A DNA stretch of 64,000 nucleotides from Gordonia sp. SL306 (GTDB lineage: Bacteria > Actinomycetota > Actinomycetes > Mycobacteriales > Mycobacteriaceae), in NCBI RefSeq assembly GCF_026625785.1, contig NZ_CP113063.1, positions 4,650,001-4,714,000 of the forward strand, in the 5' to 3' direction. The notes under the pieces are model-generated. The model made no database searches. It had not been told where the DNA came from and worked only from the letters and a program-made list of their open reading frames with translations. Shown here one piece after another: positions 35,911 through 43,326 of the stretch; positions within the stretch are counted from its first letter, which is position 1, and each line of letters opens with the position of its first letter. Made by a program: the position numbers and the translations under genes.

Positions 35911-36678
35911 TTGTGTCTCATTCTGTTCGCCTGGAACACCGATCCGGATCAGCGACTCGTGGTGGCGGCGAACCGGGACGAGTACCACCGCCGGAAGACG
36001 GCGCCGCTGTCGCGCTGGCCCGACCTGCCGATCATCGGGGGACGCGATCGCGTCGCGGGCGGGACCTGGATGGGTCTCGACGCCGTGAATCCGTCGCGCG
36101 TCGCGATGGTGACCAACGTGCGGGTGGGCAGGCCGGGCGCACCGGGCCCGCGCTCCCGCGGCGCGTTACCGGTGCAATTCCTCGTGGGCGCCGATGGCCC
36201 CGGCGCGTTCGCGCAGCGGCTGCGCCGGGAGGGACACGCGTATCTCCCGGTGAATCTGCTCGTCGGCGACGAGCACGAACTGTGGTGGATCACCAACTGG
36301 CCGGAGCCGCACGCCGAACGCGTCGAGGTGGGGGTGCACGGCCTCTCCAACGGCGCGCTCGACAGCGATTGGCCGAAGGTCACCGACGGGCGCGCGACGA
36401 TGACGCAGTTGCTGTCGCGGCCCGGCGGGACGGCAACCGTCGAGCCCTACCTGAACCTGCTCGCCGATCGGCGCCGTCCCGCCGTCGATCGGCTGCCCGA
36501 CACCGGGGTCGCGGACGAGCTCGAGGCCGATCTGTCGCCGATCTTCATCGACATGCGTGGCTACGGAACGCGAGCCTCGACCGTCCTGCGGATCGGTCGA
36601 GACGGGCGCGGTGACATCACCGAGCGCCGCTTCACCTACCGCGGCCGTCGTCGAGGAACCAGCGCCATCCGCTTCTGA
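35911..36678 (+). CDS. NRDE (TANGO2-like) family protein
   Basis: A 255-residue protein with the family signature VAANRDEYHRRKTAPLSRW near residues 18-36 and GGTWMGLDAVNPSRVAMVTN. The start is TTG at 35911: it gives MCLILFAW, and the Met-Cys start is nearly invariant in NRDE proteins, so TTG is preferred even though no good ribosome site precedes it. TANGO2 has been linked to haem and lipid handling in eukaryotes; the bacterial role is unknown. It is 14 nt after the DUF294 gene and convergent with ald. Confidence 0.82.
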   Translation: MCLILFAWNTDPDQRLVVAANRDEYHRRKTAPLSRWPDLPIIGGRDRVAGGTWMGLDAVNPSRVAMVTNVRVGRPGAPGPRSRGALPVQFLVGADGPGAFAQRLRREGHAYLPVNLLVGDEHELWWITNWPEPHAERVEVGVHGLSNGALDSDWPKVTDGRATMTQLLSRPGGTATVEPYLNLLADRRRPAVDRLPDTGVADELEADLSPIFIDMRGYGTRASTVLRIGRDGRGDITERRFTYRGRRRGTSAIRF

Positions 36679-36680
36679 CG

Positions 36681-36824
36681 CCGATCGGGCACAGAAACTC
36701 GTCGATCGGGCACAGAAACTCGTCGATCGGGCACGATCGTGCACCCATCGTGCGCGGCTACGCCGAGATGCGCACGGTCGATGAGATCTTGTGCCCGATC
36801 GGCGCGAAACCGTGCCCGATCGGC
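36681..36824. repeat. Opposed 21-bp-period repeat arrays between convergent genes
   Basis: GATCGGGCAC starts at 36683, 36704 and 36725 (unit GATCGGGCACAGAAACTCGTC, 21 bp). Its inverse GTGCCCGATC starts at 36791 and 36812, again 21 bp apart. The two arms face each other across ~56 bp and could form a large cruciform. They fill the gap between the 3' ends of the NRDE gene and ald. No T tract is seen. Confidence 0.75.
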
Positions 36825-36836
36825 GGAGTCGGGGGG

Positions 36837-37943
36837 TCAGAACGGCGTGGCGGCAACCGGGATGTCGAGGGCCGCACCGACCTCCGGGGTGAACAGCGCG
36901 CCGGCGTGGGTGCTCAGTCCCGCGGCCAGCGACGCGTCGTCCCGGCAGGCCTGCTCCCATCCCTTGTCGGCAAGACGCAGGACGTAGGGGAGGGTCGCGC
37001 CGGTCAACGCCGACGTCGATGTCCGGGCGACGGTGCCGGGCATGTTGGCAACGCAGTAGAAGACCGTGTCGTGCACGGCGAACGTCGGGTCGTCGTGGGT
37101 GGTGGGACGAGAGTCCTCGAAGCATCCACCCTGATCGATCGCGATGTCGACCAGGACCGCACCCGACTTCATCTGTGCCACAAGGCTGTTCGGTACCAGG
37201 ACCGGGGCCTTTGCGCCGGGGACGAGGACCGCGCCGATCACGAGATCGGCATCCCGGACTGCTTCGGCCAGCGCCAGGCCCGTGCTGTAGCGGGTGTGGA
37301 CACGGCCGGCGAACCGGGCGTCGACGGCGCGGAGTTTGGCGATGTCGACGTCGAACACGGTCACCTGTGCGCCCATGCCGACGGCGATCGTGGCCGCGTT
37401 GACGCCGCTGACACCGCCACCGATCACGACGACATTCGCCGGTTCGGTACCGGGGACGCCGCCCATCAGCACGCCGCGGCCGCCTTCGGAACGCATGAGG
37501 TGGTACGCGCCGACCTGCGGTGCGAGTCGTCCGGCGACCTCACTCATCGGAGCGAGGAGCGGGAGGGAGCCGTCGGCCCCGCGGACGGTCTCGTAGGCGA
37601 TCGACGTGGTCTTCGAATCGAGCAATGCCTCGGTGCACGGCCGGCTCGCGGCGAGGTGCAGGTAGGTGAAGAGGGTCTGTCCTTCCCGCAGCAGTGGGTA
37701 CTCGGCCGCGATCGGCTCCTTGACCTTCAGCAGGAGATCGGACTGCTCCCAGACCTGCTCCGCGGTGGAGAGGATCTGGGCGCCGGCCTCTTTGAAGTCG
37801 TTGTCGTGGATGGCCGATCCCTCGCCGGCGCCCGCCTGGATCACCACGTCGTGGCCGCGGTGGTGGAGTTCGGCGACTCCCGCGGGGGTGATCGCGACGC
37901 GGTACTCGTTGTTCTTGATCTCGGTGGGGATGCCGACGCGCAT
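36837..37943 (-). CDS. ald: Alanine dehydrogenase
   Basis: A 368-residue NAD-dependent enzyme interconverting L-alanine and pyruvate plus ammonia. The N-terminus MRVGIPTEIKNNEYRVAITP is diagnostic. TLFTYLHLAASRP includes the catalytic His region and VVVIGGGVSGVNAATIAVGMG is the NAD-binding Rossmann loop. In mycobacteria ald is induced by alanine and by hypoxia, with the adjacent Lrp-type AldR as regulator; the same divergent pair is present here. Confidence 0.96.
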   Translation of the reverse strand: MRVGIPTEIKNNEYRVAITPAGVAELHHRGHDVVIQAGAGEGSAIHDNDFKEAGAQILSTAEQVWEQSDLLLKVKEPIAAEYPLLREGQTLFTYLHLAASRPCTEALLDSKTTSIAYETVRGADGSLPLLAPMSEVAGRLAPQVGAYHLMRSEGGRGVLMGGVPGTEPANVVVIGGGVSGVNAATIAVGMGAQVTVFDVDIAKLRAVDARFAGRVHTRYSTGLALAEAVRDADLVIGAVLVPGAKAPVLVPNSLVAQMKSGAVLVDIAIDQGGCFEDSRPTTHDDPTFAVHDTVFYCVANMPGTVARTSTSALTGATLPYVLRLADKGWEQACRDDASLAAGLSTHAGALFTPEVGAALDIPVAATPF

Positions 37944-38005
37944 GACGGTTCTCCTTGCGAATGGTTGCGGTGCGGGTGTGTTGACCTCAGAGTGAAGGAA
38001 CTACG

Positions 38006-38083
38006 GAAGTGGCACAATATCTGTGTAGATCATTCTTAGAAGTGCCATGGTGGCGAAGATTCGACGAAACTCAGGAGTGGCAT
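38006..38083. promoter_or_regulatory. Probable AldR operator region between ald and aldR
   Basis: TGGCAC at 38010-38015 is mirrored by GTGCCA at 38042-38047, and a third related site, TGGCAT, lies at 38078-38083 over the aldR start. Repeated half-sites in opposite directions in a 138-bp divergent region fit an Lrp/AsnC-family operator. Exact binding sites are inferred. Confidence 0.45.
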
Positions 38084-38570
38084 GACCGTCCAACCGAAGG
38101 ATGTTCGGAGCGCGGACCGCGCCCTCGACGACACCGACCGAACACTGCTGCGTCTCCTGCAGACTGATGCGCGGATGCCGAACAGCGAGCTAGCGGCGCG
38201 GGCCGGGATTGCCGCGTCCACCTGCCACGGACGCGTGCGGCGGCTGACCGACCTCGGCGTGATCCGGGGATTCTTCGCCGAGGTGGACCCGGCGGCCGTG
38301 GGCCGCCCTCTCCGGGCCATGGTTGCGGTGAGTCTGCAGTCGGAGGCCCGGGGCGAGATCCGGCATTTCGTCGGTGAGATCGCCCGCCAGGACGCGGTGA
38401 TCGACGTCTTCTTCCTCGCCGGCGCCGACGACTACATGCTGCATGTCGCCACCGCCGACACCGAAGCACTCCGACAGTTCGTCGAGATGCTCAACTCGCG
38501 GCGGGAGGTGTCCGGGACGACGACGTCGCTCGTCTTCGAGCATCGCCGGGGTGGTGCGCCGATCTTCTGA
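38082..38570 (+). CDS. aldR: Lrp/AsnC-family transcriptional regulator, AldR-like
   Basis: A 162-residue regulator with an N-terminal AsnC-type HTH (RTLLRLLQTDARMPNSELAARAGIAAST) and a C-terminal RAM ligand-binding domain (VIDVFFLAGADDYMLHVATAD). AldR proteins sense amino acids such as alanine and control ald. Divergent orientation with ald, 138 bp apart, supports that role here. Confidence 0.9.
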   Translation: MTVQPKDVRSADRALDDTDRTLLRLLQTDARMPNSELAARAGIAASTCHGRVRRLTDLGVIRGFFAEVDPAAVGRPLRAMVAVSLQSEARGEIRHFVGEIARQDAVIDVFFLAGADDYMLHVATADTEALRQFVEMLNSRREVSGTTTSLVFEHRRGGAPIF

Positions 38571-38626
38571 ACGACGACGCGCAATAGAATCGGACGCGGT
38601 ATGTCGCGAAACGAAGGGACTTCTCG

Positions 38627-39379
38627 ATGTCAGGTGATATCCGGGTCGGTGTGCTCGGCAGTGCGGGCAAGGTCGGCCAGGCCATCGTCGCCGCGGCGGA
38701 GGCCGCCGACGGCCTGACGTACACGGTCGGGGTGGACAAGGGCGACCCGCTCGAGAAGTTCACCGAGTCCAACACGTCTGTCGTCGTCGACTTCACCCAT
38801 CCCGGCGTGGTCATGGACAACCTGGAGTTCTTGATCCGCAACGGAATCCACGCCGTGGTCGGCACCACTGGCTTCACCGACGATCGACTCGACCAGGTCC
38901 GGTCCTGGCTCGCCGACAGTCCGGGTGTCGGTGTCCTGATCGCGCCGAACTTCGCCATCGGGGCCGTGTTGTCGATGCGTTTCGCCGCGCAGGCCGCGCG
39001 GTTCTACGACTCGGTCGAGGTCATCGAGCTGCACCATCCGCACAAGGCCGACGCGCCGTCGGGAACTGCCTACCGCACTGCGGCGCTCATCGCGCAGGCA
39101 CGGGCGGACGCCGGGGTGGGGCAGAGTCCGGACGCGACGACCGACGAACTGGACGGTGCGCGAGGCGCCGAGGTCGACGGCGTCCGCGTGCACTCGGTCC
39201 GCCTGGCGGGTCTCGTGGCCCACCAGGAAGTGATCCTCGGGACGGAGGGGGAGACGCTCACGATCCGCCACGACTCGCTCGACCGCACATCGTTCGCGCC
39301 CGGGGTCCTCCTCGGCGTCCGCGAGATCGGCGGACGACCGGGCCTCACGGTGGGCCTGGAAGAGCTGATGGACCTCTGA
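38627..39379 (+). CDS. dapB: 4-hydroxy-tetrahydrodipicolinate reductase
   Basis: A 250-residue enzyme of lysine and diaminopimelate synthesis for peptidoglycan. The NAD(P)H loop is VGVLGSAGKVGQAIV and the substrate/catalytic motif is IELHHPHKADAPSGTA. VGTTGFTDDRLDQV is also typical. It is followed 5 nt later by a small membrane-protein gene and then the flavodoxin-like gene, the same order as Rv2773c-Rv2772c-Rv2771c. Confidence 0.95.
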   Translation: MSGDIRVGVLGSAGKVGQAIVAAAEAADGLTYTVGVDKGDPLEKFTESNTSVVVDFTHPGVVMDNLEFLIRNGIHAVVGTTGFTDDRLDQVRSWLADSPGVGVLIAPNFAIGAVLSMRFAAQAARFYDSVEVIELHHPHKADAPSGTAYRTAALIAQARADAGVGQSPDATTDELDGARGAEVDGVRVHSVRLAGLVAHQEVILGTEGETLTIRHDSLDRTSFAPGVLLGVREIGGRPGLTVGLEELMDL

Positions 39380-39384
39380 GCGAG

Positions 39385-39864
39385 ATGGCCGCCGAACCGA
39401 AACAGCGCGACGCCCGCCCGATCGTCTGGATGATCGGGTTCCTGGTGGTGGCGATGATCGTGTATTTCGTCATCCTCGGGGAGCGCGGGATCGACCTCAT
39501 CTCGTCGGGGACGGTCGCCGGGATCGGCGTCGGGATCGGTGTGCTGATCCTGCCGTTCATCGGTGCATGGCTGATCTATGCGACGCTCCGGGCCGGCATC
39601 GAACACCAGCGGCTGGCCCGGATCATGGCCGAGGAGGGGCGCGAGCTCGACGTCTCCTCGTTGCCGCGCAGGGCGTCCGGACGCATCGAGCGGGACGCGG
39701 CGGACGAGTTGTTCGCCCAGGTCAAGGCGGAGTGGGAGGCGGAACCATCGGATTGGCGCAACACCTACCGGATCGCGCGCGCCTATGACTACGCAGGCGA
39801 CCGGGGGCGGGCCCGCCAGATGATGAAACGGGCCGTCGCGCAGTTCAAAGGGGAGGAAACGTGA
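39385..39864 (+). CDS. Small membrane protein of unknown function (Rv2772c-like position)
   Basis: A 159-residue protein with two N-terminal membrane helices (about 13-31 WMIGFLVVAMIVYFVILG and about 42-62 GTVAGIGVGIGVLILPFIGAW) and a cytosolic helical C-terminal part ending in RARQMMKRAVAQFKGEE. The tail looks like a short helical-hairpin or TPR-like segment. No function is recognised. Its stop overlaps the GTG start of the flavodoxin-like gene as GTGA (39861-39864), so the two are translationally coupled. Confidence 0.75.
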   Translation: MAAEPKQRDARPIVWMIGFLVVAMIVYFVILGERGIDLISSGTVAGIGVGIGVLILPFIGAWLIYATLRAGIEHQRLARIMAEEGRELDVSSLPRRASGRIERDAADELFAQVKAEWEAEPSDWRNTYRIARAYDYAGDRGRARQMMKRAVAQFKGEET

Positions 39865-40139
39865 GCACCCTGCTGATCGTCCACCACACGCCTTCGCCGT
39901 ATTGCCAGGCGATGTTCGAGGCGGTGATCGCCGGCGCGTCGTATCCGGAGATCGAGGGAGTGGACGTGGTGCGACGTGCCGCGCTCGCCGTCACCGCCAC
40001 CGACATGCTGGAGGCGGACGGATACGTACTCGGCAGCCCGGCGAACCTCGGCTACATCAGCGGCGCGCTCAAACATTTAAGTCACGGATACCCCGCTATT
40101 AAGCATTCGCGGAGGTCAGCGGCATGGCACAGCTCCTGA
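39861..40139 (+). pseudogene. Host flavodoxin-like gene, 5' fragment fused to element DNA
   Basis: The first 72 codons are the N-terminus of a flavodoxin-fold NAD(P)H/FMN-type oxidoreductase, with FMN-loop region LLIVHHTPSPYCQAM and LGSPANLGYISGALKH. At 40071-40075 the sequence crosses the attachment core AAACA into the element, and about 20 unrelated codons follow before TGA at 40137-40139. The missing C-terminus lies 14 kb away at 54122-54364. The frame's stop falls 11 nt inside the element's intact copy, overlapping its start. The truncated product lacks half the fold and is unlikely to be active. Confidence 0.9.
40071..40075 (+). other. attL core (AAACA)
   Basis: Left junction. Host sequence GGCGCGCTC precedes and element sequence TTTAAGTCACGG follows. 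The same AAACA occurs at 54122-54126. Only the strand-exchange core is given; the full site extends ~20-25 bp each way. Confidence 0.8.
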
Positions 40140-40576
40140 TCGTGCATCACACGCCCTCGCCCTACTGCCAGGCGATGTTCGAGGCCGTCATCAGCGGTGC
40201 GACCGACCCCGAGATCGAGGGCGTCGAGGTCGTCCGCCGCGCGGCGCTGTCGGTGTCGGCGAGCGACTTCCTCGCGGCCGACGGGTATCTGCTCGGCAGC
40301 CCCGCGAACCTCGGGTCGATTTCCGGTGCCCTCAAGCACGCGTTCGATTGTTCGTACTACCAGATACTCGACTCGACGCGCGGCCGCCCGTTCGGGCTGT
40401 ACCTGCACGGCAACGAGGGCACCGAGGGAGCCGAACGCGCCGTTGATTCGATCACCACGGGCCTCGGCTGGGTGAAGGCGGCCGACTACGTCGTCGTGTC
40501 GGGCAAGCCCGAGAAGGCGGACCTGGAGCGGTGCTGGGAGCTGGGCGCGACGGTCGGTGCGCGACTTATGGGCTAG
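40124..40576 (+). CDS. Element-borne full-length copy of the interrupted flavodoxin-like gene
   Basis: A 150-residue flavodoxin-fold protein, about 80% identical by eye to the reassembled host gene and the same length. N-terminus AQLLIVHHTPSPYCQAMFEA; C-terminal half contains GRPFGLYLHGNEGTEGAE, typical of NAD(P)H-dependent flavin reductases. It begins 49 nt inside the left attachment core with a good ribosome site GGAGG 8 nt before the ATG. The host fragment's stop (40137-40139) lies past this ATG, so ribosomes translating the fragment reach it directly. I infer that the host dapB operon expresses it and that it replaces the lost function. It shares its stop region with the convergent membrane-protein gene. 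Confidence 0.9.
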   Translation: MAQLLIVHHTPSPYCQAMFEAVISGATDPEIEGVEVVRRAALSVSASDFLAADGYLLGSPANLGSISGALKHAFDCSYYQILDSTRGRPFGLYLHGNEGTEGAERAVDSITTGLGWVKAADYVVVSGKPEKADLERCWELGATVGARLMG

Positions 40577-41805
40577 TCGCGTTCGAACTCCTCGTCCTCG
40601 GCCGTGTGCTCGGGCATCTCGCTGGAGTCGTCCGGAGTGTTGAGGACTGTCCGACTACTGCCGGTCTTCTCTTGGTCGGACCGACGATCCTGTTCGGCAC
40701 CTGACTCTGCGCCGTCACTCTGATCTCTTGGGATGACGTCCGCATCAATAACGGAAAGGTTGTCGGCAGCTATCGCTGTAGCTCGGGCGGCCTGCACAGC
40801 GTCCATCCGACGTAGCTCTTCGGACACATCTCGATGGTTCGCGATCGCGCGGAACATCAGGCCGTCGGTCCACGGCTTGAGGTGTCCCTCCAACCTGCCC
40901 AGAGCCTCGTAGCCGTGATACAGACCGATACCTACGATCGGGAACCTGTCGCCGCGTTCCTTGGCGATCTCTTCGACCGCGTGCTGAAGTTCTTCTCGCT
41001 CTGGGCGTTCGTCAAACCTAGACATCGCCTGGTCGAGGATGAAACCCGCCATGCCGCGCGTAGTCGCCGGGCCGGACTGGGGGTGTCGGTCGGGGTCATC
41101 CCTCTCCGGTAGTTGCACATACAGTTCGCGCCAGAGTACGGCGAAGGGCGTGAACGAAGGGGGCCCGCCGATTGCTGTGTACGAGCCGCGTGCGATCGTC
41201 CATCGTCGTCGCCATTTGGACCGCTGCGGCCGGTTTGAGCGACCGGCGACACCGACTTGGCCCCGCAAGACGATGTGGTCGACCGAGGTGTCCCCGAACA
41301 GATTCGGCACGATGCTCCAGTAGTCGAGGAGGAAGGTGGTTCGCGCGTACGGCTCTAGGCGGACAGTTCGTTCGGTTGTGGATCGATCGTGGCCAAAGCT
41401 GTCACCCGTAGAGAACGATCGCGGACTAATTGAGTGATTCTTCTTCCCGTGCCCGGTGATATAGATGCCAGGCGAGTGGACGGTGACCGGCACACGGCCT
41501 GGGTTCTCGACGACGAGCTGAGCGAGTTCCAGCCCCTTTCCGTCAGTCGCGGATCGGGCGGTGTCGTCGTCGGGGAACCCGAACTTGCCGTTCGTGATCG
41601 TGTAAAGGCTGACTTCTGGCTCCCAGATGGCGGTGTTCAAGAACACTTTCACCCGACCGCCGTCGAGGAAGTGCTTTGCGATCTGCCAGCCCAGCGCCGC
41701 GAGTGCGATCACGAAGCTCAGCAGGGATACGCCGAAGGCCCACACCGCTACTGGGACTTCGAGCAGTTCTGGACCGCTGGCGGGAGTGGGCACGGGTGTT
41801 GTCAT
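40573..41805 (-). CDS. Membrane-anchored protein of unknown function (element cargo)
   Basis: A 410-residue protein not recognised. It has one N-terminal membrane segment (about 18-43, VAVWAFGVSLLSFVIALAALGWQIA), a beta-rich middle with a region VFLNTAIWEPEVSLYTITNGK, a helical part around 255-330, and an acidic, probably disordered C-terminus. The single helix suggests membrane anchoring with a cytosolic body. Base composition is visibly lower in GC than the host genes. It ends tail-to-tail with the flavodoxin copy, sharing 4 nt, and lies between that gene and the M41-like peptidase. A cargo role (for instance defence) is possible, but nothing in the sequence proves it. Confidence 0.7.
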   Translation of the reverse strand: MTTPVPTPASGPELLEVPVAVWAFGVSLLSFVIALAALGWQIAKHFLDGGRVKVFLNTAIWEPEVSLYTITNGKFGFPDDDTARSATDGKGLELAQLVVENPGRVPVTVHSPGIYITGHGKKNHSISPRSFSTGDSFGHDRSTTERTVRLEPYARTTFLLDYWSIVPNLFGDTSVDHIVLRGQVGVAGRSNRPQRSKWRRRWTIARGSYTAIGGPPSFTPFAVLWRELYVQLPERDDPDRHPQSGPATTRGMAGFILDQAMSRFDERPEREELQHAVEEIAKERGDRFPIVGIGLYHGYEALGRLEGHLKPWTDGLMFRAIANHRDVSEELRRMDAVQAARATAIAADNLSVIDADVIPRDQSDGAESGAEQDRRSDQEKTGSSRTVLNTPDDSSEMPEHTAEDEEFERD

Positions 41806-41860
41806 GACCTAGATGGTGCCATCAGGCGTGATCGCGTTCGGGGCGTCGTGCGGTCTGGGG

Positions 41861-42412
41861 TTAGAGCAGCGCGGGCGTCACCTTGAACGAGCCGGGCACA
41901 CGGCCCGAGCGGATCGAGGCGAGGGCAAATGCTCGCGCCTCGGGCTCGTCCTCGGGGAGCCACAGCGCGCGGTCGACGTCGGACTGAGTCGCGGTGCCGT
42001 TGATGAACAGTTGACGCGCGAGACCCGAGATCGAACCCCAGCAGTTCGCGATGAGACGCGGGACGTCGGCCGGTCGAGGGTCACCGCTCTCGCGGACGAT
42101 CTTGTCGTCCTCGCGGCCCGACGCGGTGAGCACCCGGCGCAGCGTGTTCGACGTCGGCGGCCCGCCATGCCGCCAGTACGCCTCGGCGTACGGCCCGGCG
42201 AACGCGATTCTTGCCGCGTTGACGCCGGGGAACTGCTCGGCGGCGAGGGTGCATTGCCCGAGGTTCGTGGGGTGGTCGGGCGTGAGGGCCACCGTGCCGA
42301 CGGTGTCGCCGAGCGCCGTCGCGGTGATCGCGTGTCCGGCTTCGTGTGCGCAGATCGCGAAGCGCTGCTTCTCTTCTGGGGTGATGTCGCGGAGCCGGAG
42401 CTTGCCCATCAT
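41861..42412 (-). CDS. M41 (FtsH)-like zinc peptidase domain protein
   Basis: A 183-residue protein with a zincin motif AICAHEAGHAITATALGD (HEAGH at 23-27), as in the peptidase domain of FtsH. A downstream AGPYAEAYW resembles the FtsH segment after the metal site. No AAA+ domain, membrane segment or third metal ligand is obvious, so activity is uncertain. Similar stand-alone HEAGH proteins occur in actinobacterial prophages. It lies 146 nt downstream of the capsid-like gene on the same strand, so it may belong to the head module. The first of two adjacent Met codons is taken as start. Confidence 0.6.
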   Translation of the reverse strand: MMGKLRLRDITPEEKQRFAICAHEAGHAITATALGDTVGTVALTPDHPTNLGQCTLAAEQFPGVNAARIAFAGPYAEAYWRHGGPPTSNTLRRVLTASGREDDKIVRESGDPRPADVPRLIANCWGSISGLARQLFINGTATQSDVDRALWLPEDEPEARAFALASIRSGRVPGSFKVTPALL

Positions 42413-42558
42413 GTCGTCCTATCTATCCGTTGAGCTGGGGTGGGTGACGATCCCGGCACCCGGGGCGGCCGGTCCGTAACCAGACGCCGCCCCGGGGCGG
42501 GTGGGGCGGTGGGAAAGGAGGATGAAACCACCGCCCCTATCAGTGACACGCCAGTTGG

Positions 42559-43326
42559 TCAGGTGAGCGTTGCCGACGCGACGGCCGTTTCCCAGCCGAC
42601 GACGACGGACCGCTCGGCGATCGCGATGAACTCGTTGTTCTCGGCGCTGATGGTCTCGCGGACAGCAACCTCATCACGCCAGCCGAACGTCGGCGAGGTC
42701 GCGATGAGAGCCTTGCCGAGGCCATCGACGTAGCCGCCGCCGAAGACCCACGTGTGGCCGAGCGGCGTCTTGAGGGTCGAGCCGGTGCGGATGATGAGGT
42801 TGGCGGCCGACGCAGCCGCCGCGACACCGGCGGACGCATGGATGAAGCCGGTGGTGTTGGTCTTCGCCAGCTCGGCTTCGAGGTGACCCACCGCGTTCAC
42901 CAGGTCCGCCGGTGCCGGACCGGCGGGGGCATCGGCGATCAGCCGGGCCGCGATCTCGCGTTCGACGGCGACCTGCTCCAGCAGTCGCATGTTCTGCCGG
43001 ACTCGGAGCCGTACTTCCTCCTGCGATCCCGGGGTCGGGTCACAGCTATCGAAAGCCCACACGGTGATCGGGTCGAAGGGGGTGGTGTCGGGGTCGGGCC
43101 GGTCGCCGTCCTTGAGTTCGTCGCCGGGATCGCCGCACCACTCAGCGGCCCAGACGCCGAACGCGCCTTCGCCGCCGTAGTTGTGTGGGCGCACCTGCAC
43201 ACCGGAGGCCAGCCAGCGCGGGACCGCCTCGTCGGTCCACTGGGTGACGCCGTAGAGCCCGTGGGGGTTCGGGTTGACGAGCGGTGCGTCGAACCGCACC
43301 GGCAGAAGGGTAGGGGTGGTGATCGT
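42559..43326 (-). CDS. Phage capsid-like protein with an apparently mutated start codon
   Basis: A protein of 255 residues if read from 43326. Sequence features: VRFDAPLVNPNPHGLYGVTQW at the N-terminus, VWAAEWCGDPGDEL, a helical arm VRQNMRLLEQVAVEREIAAR, and a C-terminal part with PLGHTWVFGGGYVDGLG and SPTFGWRDEVAVRE. From memory this pattern matches short HK97-fold-type proteins of small actinobacterial prophages; that is recognition, not a search result. The codon at 43326 is ACG, not ATG. GAGG lies 5 nt before it, and the next canonical start is GTG at 43299 without a ribosome site. One base at 43325 would restore ATGA with the preceding gene. Confidence 0.6.
   Translation of the reverse strand, partial: TITTPTLLPVRFDAPLVNPNPHGLYGVTQWTDEAVPRWLASGVQVRPHNYGGEGAFGVWAAEWCGDPGDELKDGDRPDPDTTPFDPITVWAFDSCDPTPGSQEEVRLRVRQNMRLLEQVAVEREIAARLIADAPAGPAPADLVNAVGHLEAELAKTNTTGFIHASAGVAAAASAANLIIRTGSTLKTPLGHTWVFGGGYVDGLGKALIATSPTFGWRDEVAVRETISAENNEFIAIAERSVVVGWETAVASATLT

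Noticed and set aside
40050..40100. tRNA gene as attachment site
   Set aside because: No cloverleaf can be drawn at either junction; the site is inside a protein-coding gene.
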